Assembly (NCBI RefSeq): GCF_011297335.1
Contig: NZ_JAAOTJ010000012.1
Location: 1 to 64,000 of the forward strand
Source of the DNA: Catellatospora methionotrophica
GTDB taxonomy: Bacteria; Actinomycetota; Actinomycetes; Mycobacteriales; Micromonosporaceae
Direction of reading: 5' to 3'
DNA length: 64,000 bases
Numbering within the stretch: the first letter of the stretch is position 1; each line of letters begins with the position of its first letter. The position numbers and the translations under genes were made by a program. Shown here piece by piece: positions 33,748 through 42,620 of the stretch. Under the pieces are notes generated by a model. The model searched no databases and had not been told where the DNA came from. It saw nothing but the letters and a program-made list of their open reading frames with translations.

Positions 33748-34593
33748 TCAGCCGTGGATCGCCGCGCTCGGAGCAGGTTCACCGGATCGGGCGGCGGTGT
33801 AGACGACGGTCAGCCGCGGGTCCTCGACCCGCCCGCCCAGGTCGTCGACGAGTCCGGCGAGCCGGGACAGGAACTGCTCACGGTCGCCGGGGGACAGCTC
33901 GGCGATGTTGGGAAACGTCGACCACAGGTCGCGCGCGCTCTGCGGGGTCAGCACCTGCTGCCAGGAGATCACGTCCACCGTGACGTCCCCGAACCACCCG
34001 CCCGAGGTCAGCTGACGCCGCCACCGGTCGGTGTCCAGCATGTACGAACGGCTCTGCCGGTAACCCGCCTCGGCGGGCAGCAGATCGCGATACACCGCGT
34101 CGAGCCGGTCCCGGAAGACCGTCGGCCGCTCGACGTCGCCGAAATCGGTCCACCACACGGCCAGCCATCCGCCCGGCCGGACCAGCTCGCCGATCTTGCC
34201 GGTCGAGGTGACCGGATCGAGCCAGTGCAGCGCGGTCGCCGCGACCGCCAGGTCGAACGGGCCGGTGAGGGCGGCCGTCTCGAAGTCGGAGATCGTGACG
34301 TCGAGCCGGTCGCCGCCGTGCTCGGCGGTGAGGATCGCGGCCAGGTGCTCGCCGGGTTCGACCGCGACGACGTGCGCACCGGCGGCCAGCAGCGAACCGG
34401 TCGCCAGGCCGTTGCCCGCGCCGATCTCCAGCACCCGTACGCCCGGCCGCAGCCCGCAGCGCTCGGCCAGGATCGTGAACACCTCACCGGGGTACGGCGG
34501 GCGGCCGCGATGGTAGACGCTCGCACCCGCGTTGAACGACATCCGGCGGTGGGAAGGCGGGGTCGGCCCGCTGCTCGCACTGTCATCTGGCAT
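33748..34593 (-). CDS. Class I SAM-dependent methyltransferase
   Basis: 281 aa. Opens with SFNAGASVYHRGRPPYP, common in this methyltransferase group (UbiE/trans-aconitate type). Motif I is VRVLEIGAGNGLATGSLLAAG, followed by VVAVEPGEHL (acidic residue for ribose), FDLAVAATALHWLDP and LVRPGGWLAVWW. Substrate unknown. ATG 34593 is used; upstream frame residues are not conserved in style. Divergent from the NUDIX gene. Confidence 0.85.
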   Translation of the reverse strand: MPDDSASSGPTPPSHRRMSFNAGASVYHRGRPPYPGEVFTILAERCGLRPGVRVLEIGAGNGLATGSLLAAGAHVVAVEPGEHLAAILTAEHGGDRLDVTISDFETAALTGPFDLAVAATALHWLDPVTSTGKIGELVRPGGWLAVWWTDFGDVERPTVFRDRLDAVYRDLLPAEAGYRQSRSYMLDTDRWRRQLTSGGWFGDVTVDVISWQQVLTPQSARDLWSTFPNIAELSPGDREQFLSRLAGLVDDLGGRVEDPRLTVVYTAARSGEPAPSAAIHG

Positions 34594-34716
34594 GAAACCA
34601 TCCTGACCGGATCCGGCAGGCCATGGCACGCACCCCGAGCCGCCAGGAGTGTCGAGTGGGCGAGACGATCACCCGATGCCCGGAGCCGGAGCTCCGGCGT
34701 GCAGGAGAGGACTAGC

Positions 34717-35220
34717 GTGGGATCCATGCCGGAACGTCACTCGCACTGCTCCTACTGCGGCAGCGCCTACGCCGCCGACCTGGCCTGGCCACGCCGGTGT
34801 GAGGCCTGCGAGCAGGTCAGTTACGTGAACCCGGTGCCGGTCGCCGTCGCCGTGCTGCCGGTCGGCGACGGGCTGCTCGGCGTGCGGCGGGTCATCCCGC
34901 CCGGCGCGGGACGGGTGGCGCTGCCCGGGGGCTTCATCGACCTCGGTGAGTCGTGGCAGGAGGCCGTGGTCCGGGAGCTCCGGGAGGAGACCGAGATCCG
35001 AGCCGACGCCGGTGACGTGACCCTCTACGACACCCTGAGCGCTCCGGACGGCACGCTGCTGGTGTTCGGGCTGCTGCCGCGCCGCGAGGTCGCCGACCTG
35101 CCCGCGCCGGTCGCCAACGCGGAATCGGCGGGCTGGGAGCTGGTCACCGCCGCCACCCCGCTCGCCTTCAGCCTGCACACCGCGGTCGCAGCCCGCTACT
35201 TCGCCGCGCTCGCCGCCTGA
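34717..35220 (+). CDS. NUDIX hydrolase with N-terminal zinc ribbon
   Basis: 167 aa. CSYCGS and RCEACE give a four-cysteine zinc ribbon (about 11-32). The Nudix box GGFIDLGESWQEAVVRELREETEI (about 68-91) has all catalytic residues. NUDIX proteins hydrolyse nucleoside diphosphate derivatives; ribbon-bearing ones include NADH pyrophosphatases. GTG 34717 is preferred because AGGAGAGG ends 6 nt before it; ATG 34726 is possible. Confidence 0.87.
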   Translation: MGSMPERHSHCSYCGSAYAADLAWPRRCEACEQVSYVNPVPVAVAVLPVGDGLLGVRRVIPPGAGRVALPGGFIDLGESWQEAVVRELREETEIRADAGDVTLYDTLSAPDGTLLVFGLLPRREVADLPAPVANAESAGWELVTAATPLAFSLHTAVAARYFAALAA

Positions 35221-35319
35221 GCGACGTCTGGCAGACGCCGCCGGGACGGTGCCCACCAGCCGTCGCCGTCGATCCGGACGGCCGGGCAACCATCGGGACG
35301 CCTGAACCGTGGTAGGACC

Positions 35320-35844
35320 GTGACGGACCCGAGTAAGGCAATGACGAGCGCGGACGCGGCGTACGTGGCCTTCGTCGAGACTGCCTGGCCGCGACATCTG
35401 CGGCTGGCGCTGCTGTTGACAGGCGACCGGTGGCAGGCCGAGGAACTGCTCCAGGACAGTCTCGTGAAGTTGTACGAGCGGTGGCGGCGGCTGTCGCGCA
35501 CCGACGACCTCCACGCGTACCTGCGCAAGGTGCTGGTGAACAACCACACCTCGCTGTGGCGACGGCGACGGCGCGAGAACCTGGTCGCCGACGTGCCCGA
35601 ACACGCCGTCGCGGACGGCCCGGCCGGGCCGGACGCGCTGGTCCTGCGCGACGCGCTGCGGGCGCTGCCACCCCGGCAACGCGCGGTCGTGGTGCTGCGC
35701 CACTACGAGGACCTGCCCGAACGCGAGGTCGCCCAGGTGCTCGGCTGTGCCGTCGGCACCGTGAAGAGCCAGCACGCCAAGGCGATCGCCAAGCTCCGGC
35801 AGGCGATGACCGACGTCGCACCCCACTTCGAGAAGAGCAGGTGA
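35320..35844 (+). CDS. SigE-family ECF RNA polymerase sigma factor
   Basis: 174 aa. Sigma region 2 (YVAFVETAWPRHLRLALLLTGDRWQAEELLQDSLVKLYERW) and region 4 (ALPPRQRAVVVLRHYEDLPEREVAQVLGCAVGTVKSQHAKAI) are complete; this is the SigE (SACE_1 type) group of actinobacterial ECF factors. Starts at GTG 35320, with AGGA nearby, or ATG 35341. GTGA overlap with the following membrane protein marks a sigma/regulator pair. Confidence 0.9.
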   Translation: MTDPSKAMTSADAAYVAFVETAWPRHLRLALLLTGDRWQAEELLQDSLVKLYERWRRLSRTDDLHAYLRKVLVNNHTSLWRRRRRENLVADVPEHAVADGPAGPDALVLRDALRALPPRQRAVVVLRHYEDLPEREVAQVLGCAVGTVKSQHAKAIAKLRQAMTDVAPHFEKSR

Positions 35845-36704
35845 TCCCGTTGTACGACATCGACGAGCAGCTTTCGCACGGCATGCGCGAACTAGCCGCG
35901 ACCGGACCCGAGTCGACGCCGCCCACCGGGCTGCTGCTGGCACGGGGACAGCGGGCACGCCGCCGCCGGACGGCCCTGACGGCCACCTCGCTGGCCCTGG
36001 TCGCCGTCGGCGCCGTCACCGGGGTGGCCGTGGCGAACCGCCCGGCGGCTCCGGCGGTCACGGCCGACCCGACCTGGGTCAGCGCCCCCGGCACGTCGCC
36101 GGAACTGGAGCTGGTCGCCGCGATCACGAACAGCCAGAACATCAGCTTCCGCCTGCGGACCACGGCCGGGAGCAGGGGGAACGGCGGCAAGGTAGAGGCG
36201 TCGGCGAATCCCGGGTCGGGTGTCACCGTCACCGCCTTCGATCCCGCCACCGCGAACGGCTACCTGCGTGGCGGCGGTCCGGTGCCGTTCGAGATGCGCC
36301 TGGTCGACGGCGTGCGCTACGACAATTACGGCCGGGGATGGCGGCAGCACATGGGCAGGCACCGGACGCTGGCCACCGACTCGGACGAGTTGCGCGGGCA
36401 GCTCAGCCTGACCGCCGACGCGGGACAACTGCTGAAGGCGCTGCGTGAGGGCGAGGCCCGAGTGACCAAGACCGGGGCGGCCACCTACCGCTTCGAGTCG
36501 ACGCGGCCGGTGACCGGCGGCACGGCGAAGCTGGTCGGGGACATCACCGTCGGCGGTGACAAGCGGATCGCACGGATCGCGTACGACTGGGCGCTGACCG
36601 ACAGGAGTGGCCACGTCAGCGGCAACACGGCGGTTCTGGAGTACTCCGGCTACGGCGAACCGGTGATCGTCGAGCGGCCCGCCCACGCGGAACTCGTTCC
36701 CTGA
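35841..36704 (+). CDS. Membrane protein paired with SigE-type sigma factor
   Basis: 287 aa. Cytoplasmic N-terminus of about 40 residues (DIDEQLSHGMRELAATGPE), one membrane segment (about 43-64), then an extracellular domain of 220 residues rich in beta structure. Coupled by GTGA overlap to the sigma gene. By position it is the likely anti-sigma or signal-sensing partner, although it lacks a zinc HxxxCxxC motif. A strong terminator follows. Confidence 0.75.
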   Translation: MIPLYDIDEQLSHGMRELAATGPESTPPTGLLLARGQRARRRRTALTATSLALVAVGAVTGVAVANRPAAPAVTADPTWVSAPGTSPELELVAAITNSQNISFRLRTTAGSRGNGGKVEASANPGSGVTVTAFDPATANGYLRGGGPVPFEMRLVDGVRYDNYGRGWRQHMGRHRTLATDSDELRGQLSLTADAGQLLKALREGEARVTKTGAATYRFESTRPVTGGTAKLVGDITVGGDKRIARIAYDWALTDRSGHVSGNTAVLEYSGYGEPVIVERPAHAELVP

Positions 36705-36719
36705 CAGCCGTGACAGGAA

Positions 36720-36759
36720 CCGCAGCCGCCCCGCGACCGTGCGTCGGGGGCGGCTGCGG
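36720..36759. terminator. Bidirectional terminator
   Basis: Perfect 13-bp stem CCGCAGCCGCCCC / GGGGCGGCTGCGG with a 14-nt loop, filling the gap between two convergent genes (stops at 36704 and 36764). Confidence 0.8.
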
Positions 36760-36763
36760 TCGG

Positions 36764-38047
36764 TCAGTGCGGTGACCCGGTCACGGTGCCCGTGGTGCGG
36801 GCCTGCTCGGCGGCCCAGACCACCCGGTGGCTGGCCAGGCTCGCGGCCGCGTCGGAGTGCAGCACGGACGCGTCGCCGGTCGCCACGGCTTTGAGGAAGG
36901 CGTCCATGATGCCCTCGTCACCGCCGCCGTGGCCGTCCCCGGCGGTGCCGCCGGCGAGCGTGCCGGTGTCGACGGTGTGCTGCTCGCCGGTGCGGAAGTC
37001 GGTGACGTGCAGCAGGCGGCCGTCGCCGTCGACGTAGCCGTGGGTGCCGAACAGTCGGGTGCGCCGGTGCTCCATCGGGGTGAACGCGGTCATCGTGAAC
37101 GTGCAGGTCGCCCCGTCGGGGAACTCCATCGTGACGACCTGGTGGTCGACGACGTTGTTGTCGCTGCCGTAGACGCAGCGCCCGTAAGGCCCGGTGCGCA
37201 GCGCGGCGTCGATGCCCGCCTCGGTGTGGTCGGTGGTGACCGCCGACAGGGGCCAGAACTCGCGGGCCGGGTCGCCCAGGCAGGAGCGGTAGAGCCGGGG
37301 CGCGGAGTACGGGCAGGTCCGTTCGAGCGGGCAGTCCAGGCAGTTGTCGGCGGCTTCGGCGGGGCGCTGCTCGGGCCGGAAGTGCGCGAGACCGCCGAAC
37401 GAGCTGACCCGGCTGGGTGTCGCGCCGACCAGGTACAGCAGCCAGTCGATGTCGTGGCATGACTTGGTGAGCAGCAGCGGCGCGGAGGTGTCGGCGTTGT
37501 TCCAGTGCCCGCGTACGAACGAGTGCGCGAAGTGCCACCAGCCGATCGGCTCCAGGTGCTGGACGTTGACCAGCTTGCCGATCGTGCCGCCGTCGAGCAG
37601 CGCTTTCAGCGCCCGCGTGTAGGGCGTGTAGCGCAGCACGTGGCAGACGGCGAGCATGACCCCGGCGGCGTCGACGGCGGCGGCGATGCGCAGCGCGTCG
37701 GGTTCGGTGGTCGCCATCGGCTTTTCCAGGAGTATGTGGTAGCCCAGTCCGGCGAAGGCCACGGCCGGGTCGGCGTGCATCCGGTCCTGGGTCGCGATGA
37801 CCGCCGCGTCACCTAGCCGCCCGGCGGCGGTGAGCTCGGCCCAGTCGGTGAACACCTGGTCGGGGGGCACGTCGAACTCGGCGGCGAAGGCCGCGCGGCG
37901 GGCCGGGTCGGGCTCGGCGACGGCCACCACGCGGGCCGCCCCCGTGGCGGCCGCGCGGCGGGCGTATCCGATGCCGCGCAGCCCGGCCCCTGCCACGACC
38001 AGCCGCACTCCGTCAACTGTCATCCTGGCCGTCCCGTGGGTCGTCAC
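36764..38047 (-). CDS. Gfo/Idh/MocA-family oxidoreductase
   Basis: 427 aa. Rossmann motif RLVVAGAGLRGIGYARRA, then HILLEKPMATTEPDALRIA with the catalytic Lys-Pro pair of the family. A cysteine patch, CLDCPLERTCPYSAPRLYRSC, lies in the C-terminal half and marks a distinct branch. It should oxidise or reduce a sugar or inositol-like substrate with NAD(P). GTG 38047 is preferred because GGAGA lies 9 nt upstream; ATG 38023 is an alternative. Divergent from a ROK regulator and very likely controlled by it. Confidence 0.87.
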   Translation of the reverse strand: MTTHGTARMTVDGVRLVVAGAGLRGIGYARRAAATGAARVVAVAEPDPARRAAFAAEFDVPPDQVFTDWAELTAAGRLGDAAVIATQDRMHADPAVAFAGLGYHILLEKPMATTEPDALRIAAAVDAAGVMLAVCHVLRYTPYTRALKALLDGGTIGKLVNVQHLEPIGWWHFAHSFVRGHWNNADTSAPLLLTKSCHDIDWLLYLVGATPSRVSSFGGLAHFRPEQRPAEAADNCLDCPLERTCPYSAPRLYRSCLGDPAREFWPLSAVTTDHTEAGIDAALRTGPYGRCVYGSDNNVVDHQVVTMEFPDGATCTFTMTAFTPMEHRRTRLFGTHGYVDGDGRLLHVTDFRTGEQHTVDTGTLAGGTAGDGHGGGDEGIMDAFLKAVATGDASVLHSDAAASLASHRVVWAAEQARTTGTVTGSPH

Positions 38048-38070
38048 TTATGAAGGTCTCCATAATAAGT
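38046..38070. promoter_or_regulatory. Operator between Gfo/Idh/MocA and ROK genes
   Basis: ACTTAT (38046-38051) and ATAAGT (38065-38070) flank an inner imperfect palindrome TTATGAAGGTCTCCATAA (38048-38065; 5-bp perfect ends). The inner site overlaps the ribosome site of the GTG 38047 gene. AT-rich for this genome. Confidence 0.6.
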
Positions 38071-38104
38071 AACATCACTGCGCGGTATGCGAAAGGGGCA
38101 GGTG

Positions 38105-39283
38105 GTGGCCGAACAGCTCGCGGGCGGGGACCTCTCACGGTTGCGGCAGCTCAACGCGCTCGCGGTGGTGCGTGTACTGCGCGGTCGGTCGGCGCTGACC
38201 CTGACCGAGCTGTCCCGCGAGACCGGCTTGTCCCGGCCGTCCACGCAGGACGTGGTGTCGCAGCTCCAGCACCAGGGCTGGCTGGAGGAGGTGCGGCCCG
38301 AGCCGGGGGTGATGGGCCGCCCGGCGCGGCGCTACCGGTTCCGCTCCGACGCCGGCTGGGTGCTCGGCGTCGACGTCGGCGGGCACACCGTCCGGGTGCT
38401 GGCCGCCGACCTGGACGGCGACGTCGGGCACGCGGTGCGCGTCGCCGTGGCGATCACCGCGGGCCGCGCCGAACGCCTGGCCGCCGTCGATGCCGCGGTC
38501 GCCGAGTGCCTGGCCGGGGCCGGGCTGACCGGTGCTGACATCTGGGCAGCCACGGTCGGCACCAGCGGGCTGGTCGACGCGGCGGGCCAGGTGGTGCTGT
38601 CGGTGGCGTACCCGCAGTGGACCGGTGTGCGGCTGGCGAAGCACGTGGAGCGGTTGGTCGGCGGGGCTGTGCTGGTGGACAACGACAGCAGGCTCGCGGC
38701 CCTGGCCGAGACGTGGCGGGGCGTGGCGCGCGACGCGGCGCACGTGGTGTACCTGCTGGCAGGCCTGCGTACCGGTGCCGGCCTGATCGTCGACGGCCGG
38801 CTGCACCGCGGGTTCGGGCGGGCCGCGGGCGAGATCGGGGCGCTGCCCGAGCTGGGCTGGATCCGCGCGCCGGAGCTGCTGCGGGGGTGGACCGGGGTGC
38901 CCGCCGGGACCGACCCCGACGACGTGGCCGGGCTCGTCTTCGCCGCCGCGCGCGAAGGTGACCGTACGGCCGCCGCCGTAGTGGGCCGGTACGCCAGGGA
39001 GCTGGCGCTGGGCGCGGCGGCCCTGGTCCTGGCGCTCGACCCGCAGCTGGTGGTGCTCGGCGGAGGCTTCTCCCGTTCGGCTGACGTGCTGCTCGGCCCG
39101 CTGCGCCGGGAGATCGAGCAACGGTGCGTACGCCTCCCGGAGATCGTCGCTTCGACGCTCGGCGACGACGCGGTAGCCCTCGGGGCGGTGAAACTGTCAC
39201 TGGACCATCTGCGCGAGCACCTGTTCGACCCGCGCACCGGGCTGGCGTCACCTGTCCCACCCGCGCGTCGACTCATCGCGTAG
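38105..39283 (+). CDS. ROK-family transcriptional regulator
   Basis: 392 aa. Winged helix N-terminus (LTLTELSRETGLSRPSTQDVVSQLQHQGWLEE), then the ROK sugar-kinase-like fold: VLGVDVGGHTVRVLAADLDG (phosphate motif) and VLVDNDSRLAAL. The usual ROK zinc/His segment (G-E-x-G-H ... C-x-C-G-x-x-G-C) is absent, replaced by GEIGALPELGWIRAPELLRG. It is thus a repressor that has lost kinase features. GTG 38105 has AAAGGGG 6 nt before it; ATG 38087 is the alternative. Confidence 0.85.
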   Translation: MAEQLAGGDLSRLRQLNALAVVRVLRGRSALTLTELSRETGLSRPSTQDVVSQLQHQGWLEEVRPEPGVMGRPARRYRFRSDAGWVLGVDVGGHTVRVLAADLDGDVGHAVRVAVAITAGRAERLAAVDAAVAECLAGAGLTGADIWAATVGTSGLVDAAGQVVLSVAYPQWTGVRLAKHVERLVGGAVLVDNDSRLAALAETWRGVARDAAHVVYLLAGLRTGAGLIVDGRLHRGFGRAAGEIGALPELGWIRAPELLRGWTGVPAGTDPDDVAGLVFAAAREGDRTAAAVVGRYARELALGAAALVLALDPQLVVLGGGFSRSADVLLGPLRREIEQRCVRLPEIVASTLGDDAVALGAVKLSLDHLREHLFDPRTGLASPVPPARRLIA

Positions 39284-39323
39284 CGCCGGGGAGGCCGCCT
39301 CGTCGGCTGGACCTCCCCGGCGC
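39283..39323. terminator. Bidirectional terminator after ROK gene
   Basis: 12-bp stem GCGCCGGGGAGG / CCTCCCCGGCGC with a 17-nt loop, between convergent stops at 39283 and 39330. Confidence 0.75.
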
Positions 39324-39329
39324 TCGGGA

Positions 39330-39674
39330 TCAGCAGCGCTTGAAGCTGCCGTGGTCGTTCAGGTGGTCGTCGAAGACCCAGCCGTAGGTCTCCGTGCCGG
39401 CGATGCGTACGTGCGTCCAGGTGTTGCCGGACTCGTTCGTGGTGAAGCAGTGGTAGTACAGCATCGTGCTCGCGCCGACGGTGCGCACCGTGCCGCACGA
39501 CTCGTGCGGGCCGCTGCGGATCGGCGAGGAGTCCAATGTGTATCCGGAATCACTGTCCTTATTGGACCACGAGTGGCTGCCGCAGTTAGCCGAGGCGGGT
39601 GCGGCGAGCGCGGTGACCGTACCGGCCACCACCAGCGGAATCGCGGCCGCTGCGGTGAGAAGACGACGCTTCAT
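39330..39674 (-). CDS. Small secreted SH3-like protein
   Basis: 114 aa with a clean signal peptide (about 1-29, ending APASAN). The mature 85 residues contain four cysteines (NCGSH, ESCGT, YHCFT, FKRC) and the pattern TWTHVRIAGTETYGWVFDDHLNDHGS, typical of short actinobacterial secreted SH3-like domains that may touch the cell wall. Ribosome site GGAGG upstream. Single gene. Confidence 0.8.
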   Translation of the reverse strand: MKRRLLTAAAAIPLVVAGTVTALAAPASANCGSHSWSNKDSDSGYTLDSSPIRSGPHESCGTVRTVGASTMLYYHCFTTNESGNTWTHVRIAGTETYGWVFDDHLNDHGSFKRC

Positions 39675-39799
39675 GAGACCTCCTGGGGTCCGGGCTTGGT
39701 CTGACGTCGTCGATATTGGCGGTCGACCGTGTGCGCAACATGTGGTTAATCTTTGTTCCCGCTGTATTCGCTGGTGAAAAGTTGCGGCCTGGGGGCTTG

Positions 39800-42577
39800 A
39801 TGAGGTTTCGCGTACTCGGGCCGGTGGAGGTCAACGACGGGACGGCGTGGCTGTCGGCGGGTCCGGCCAAGGCGCGGGCCCTGCTGGCCGCGCTGCTGGT
39901 CGACGCCGACCGGATCGTCGGGGTCGACCAGCTCTCCGACCGGTTGTGGGGGCAGTCCCCGCCCCGCACGGCCGCCAACCAGATCCACGGCTACGTCGCC
40001 AGGCTGCGCCGCGCCCTGGCCGACGCCGACGGGCGGGTGCTGATGACCCGGCCGCCCGGCTACCGCCTCGCCGTCGCACCGGCCGATCTGGACGCCGACC
40101 TGTTCACCGCGGGTGCCGCGGCGGGCACGGCGGCGCTGCGCTCCGGTGACCCGGCGAGCGCGTCGACCCTGCTCACCCAGGCCCTCGCGCACTGGCGCGG
40201 CCGGGCGTACGCCGACGTGCCACCCGCCGCCGCGGTGGCCGCCGAGGCGGGTCGCCTGGAGGAGGAGCGGCTCGCCGCACTGGAGGCCCGCATCGACGCC
40301 GACCTGCTGTGCCACCGCCACCCCCAGCTCATCGGCGAGCTGACGCTGCTCGTCGAGGAGCACCCGTTCCGCGAACAGCTGTGGCACCACCAGATGCTGG
40401 CCCTGTACCGCTGCGGCAGGCAGGCCGACGCGCTCAACGCCTACCAGCGGCTGCGCACCCTGCTCGACGAGGAACTGGGGGTGGTTCCCAGCGCGCCGCT
40501 GCGCGAGCTGCACCAGCGGATCCTGTCCACCGACCCGGCCCTGGACGCGCCGTCGCCACCCGCGGTCGCGTTGGGGGCGGCTCCGCACCACCCGACGATC
40601 GTGCCACGGCAGCTGCCCGCCGCCTGCGGGGCGTTCGTCGGGCGGTCGGGGCAGCTGCGCGAACTCGACCTGCTCGCCGGGCGGCCGGGCGCGCTGGCGG
40701 TCATCAGCGGAACCGCCGGGGTCGGCAAGACCTCGCTGGCCGTGCACTGGGCCCACCGCAACGCCGACCGCTACCCCGACGGGCAGCTGTATGTGAACCT
40801 GCACGGGCACGATCCCGCGCGCGCCGCGACGAGCCCGGTCAGCGCGCTGCACGGACTCCTTGAGGCGCTGCTTCCCGCCGGTGAGCGCATACCCTTCGAG
40901 GAGCAGGCCAAAGCCGCCCTGTACCGCAGCCTCACCGTGGACCGGCGGCTGCTGGTCGTGCTCGACAACGCCCGTGACGCCGAGCAGGTGCGCCCGCTGC
41001 TGCCCGCGGCACCGGGCTGCCTCGTGATCGTCACCAGCCGGGACCAGATGCAGGGCCTGGTAGCGGGGGAGGCGGCGCACTCGCTGACCCTCGACGTCTT
41101 CTCCGCCGCCGACGCGCACCGGCTGCTCGTACACCGGCTGGGCCGGGACCGGATCGACGCCGAGCAGACCGCGGTGGACACGCTCATCGCCAGGTGTGCC
41201 GGGCTGCCGCTGGCGCTGGCGGTCGTCGTCGCACACGCGGCGACCTACCCCTCGTTCTCCCTCGCCGAGCTGGCCGCCGAACTCGACGGCGACGCCCGCC
41301 TGAACGCGCTCGACCGCGGCGACCTCGCCACCGACGTACGGGCCGCGTTCGCCTGCTCGATGCGCACCCTCAGCGAGGGCGCGGGCGAGCTGTTCCGCCG
41401 CCTGTCCCTGCATCCCGGCCCGGACATCTCCCTGGCGGCCGCCGCCGCGATCGCCGACGCGCCCCCGGCGGCGGCCCGTACGCTGCTCGACGAACTGACC
41501 CGCGCGCACCTCATCGAGCAGCACGCGCCGAGCCGCTTCACGTTCCACGACCTGCTGCGCGTCTACGCCCGCGAACTCCTGCACGAGCACGACACCCCGG
41601 CCGTGCGGCGCGCGGCCACGACCCGCTACCTCGACCACTACCTGGACACCGCGCTGCTCGGCGTCCGGCTGCTCGCGCCGAGGCGGCCCTGCCCGCTGCG
41701 GCGCGCGCCCGGCCGGCCCGAGGACCTGGCCGACGCGGCCAGGGCCCAGGCCTGGTTCGTCGTCGAGCACACCGTGCTGATGGCGGTGCAACAGGCGGCG
41801 GCCGTCGACGGCGCGGACACCCACACCTGGCAGCTCGCCTGGGCGCTGGCGACCTTCCAAGACCGGCAGGGGTTCTGGCACGACTGGATGGCAGCCCAGC
41901 AGCTCGGCGTTGCCGCCGCCGAGCACGGCGGCGACCCGGCCGCCCGCGCCCACAGCAGGCGGGGACTCGGCCGGGCGCTGGCCACCGTGGGCCGCCATGA
42001 CGACGCGATCGGCTGCCTCGAACAGGCGCTCGCCCTCCTGCACGACGAGCCCGCCCAGGAAGGCCAGATCCACCTGGACATCGCGCTCGCCCTGGAGACG
42101 GCCGGGCGTTCGGCGGAGGCGCTGGCGCGCGCCGAGCAGAGCGTGCCGCTGTTCGAGCGGGCCGGCGGCGGCCATGCCCTGGGCATCGCGCTCAACTGCA
42201 CGGGCTGGTATCACGCGCTGGCCGGCCACTACGACAGCTGCGTCGAGTACTGCCTGCGCGCGCTGGCGCTGCTGCACGACACCGACGACCGGCGCGGCCG
42301 CGCCGCGACCCACGACAGCCTCGGGTACGCGTACCAGCGGCTCGGCAGTTCCGGTCTCGCCGCCGACCACCTGCGGCGGGCAGTCGCGTTGTTCCAGGAG
42401 ACCGGCGACCGGCACGGGACCGCCGACGCCCTCGACCACCTGGGCGAATGCCTGGCCGCGGCAGGGGACCAGGCACAGGCCGAGCACGCGTGGCAGCAGT
42501 CGCTGGCCATATTCGAGTTCCTGGACCATCCCGGCGCGGTGGAGATCCGCGGCAAACTCCTGGCGCTCGCCCGCTGA
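39800..42577 (+). CDS. AfsR/SARP-family transcriptional regulator with NB-ARC and TPR domains
   Basis: 925 aa. OmpR-like winged helix (MRFRVLGPVEVNDG), BTAD domain to about 245 (DEELGVVPSAPLRELHQRIL), NB-ARC ATPase with P-loop GTAGVGKTS near residue 303 and LLVVLDNARDAEQVRPLLP, then TPR repeats from about 690. Same order and many identical stretches as the protein at 5698-8436, so the two are paralogues. ATG 39800 follows a G-rich ribosome site. No secondary-metabolite cluster adjoins. Confidence 0.9.
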   Translation: MRFRVLGPVEVNDGTAWLSAGPAKARALLAALLVDADRIVGVDQLSDRLWGQSPPRTAANQIHGYVARLRRALADADGRVLMTRPPGYRLAVAPADLDADLFTAGAAAGTAALRSGDPASASTLLTQALAHWRGRAYADVPPAAAVAAEAGRLEEERLAALEARIDADLLCHRHPQLIGELTLLVEEHPFREQLWHHQMLALYRCGRQADALNAYQRLRTLLDEELGVVPSAPLRELHQRILSTDPALDAPSPPAVALGAAPHHPTIVPRQLPAACGAFVGRSGQLRELDLLAGRPGALAVISGTAGVGKTSLAVHWAHRNADRYPDGQLYVNLHGHDPARAATSPVSALHGLLEALLPAGERIPFEEQAKAALYRSLTVDRRLLVVLDNARDAEQVRPLLPAAPGCLVIVTSRDQMQGLVAGEAAHSLTLDVFSAADAHRLLVHRLGRDRIDAEQTAVDTLIARCAGLPLALAVVVAHAATYPSFSLAELAAELDGDARLNALDRGDLATDVRAAFACSMRTLSEGAGELFRRLSLHPGPDISLAAAAAIADAPPAAARTLLDELTRAHLIEQHAPSRFTFHDLLRVYARELLHEHDTPAVRRAATTRYLDHYLDTALLGVRLLAPRRPCPLRRAPGRPEDLADAARAQAWFVVEHTVLMAVQQAAAVDGADTHTWQLAWALATFQDRQGFWHDWMAAQQLGVAAAEHGGDPAARAHSRRGLGRALATVGRHDDAIGCLEQALALLHDEPAQEGQIHLDIALALETAGRSAEALARAEQSVPLFERAGGGHALGIALNCTGWYHALAGHYDSCVEYCLRALALLHDTDDRRGRAATHDSLGYAYQRLGSSGLAADHLRRAVALFQETGDRHGTADALDHLGECLAAAGDQAQAEHAWQQSLAIFEFLDHPGAVEIRGKLLALAR

Positions 42578-42620
42578 AGCCCCCGGCCGCGCCGGTCAGC
42601 ACAGAAACCGGGCGACGGAG

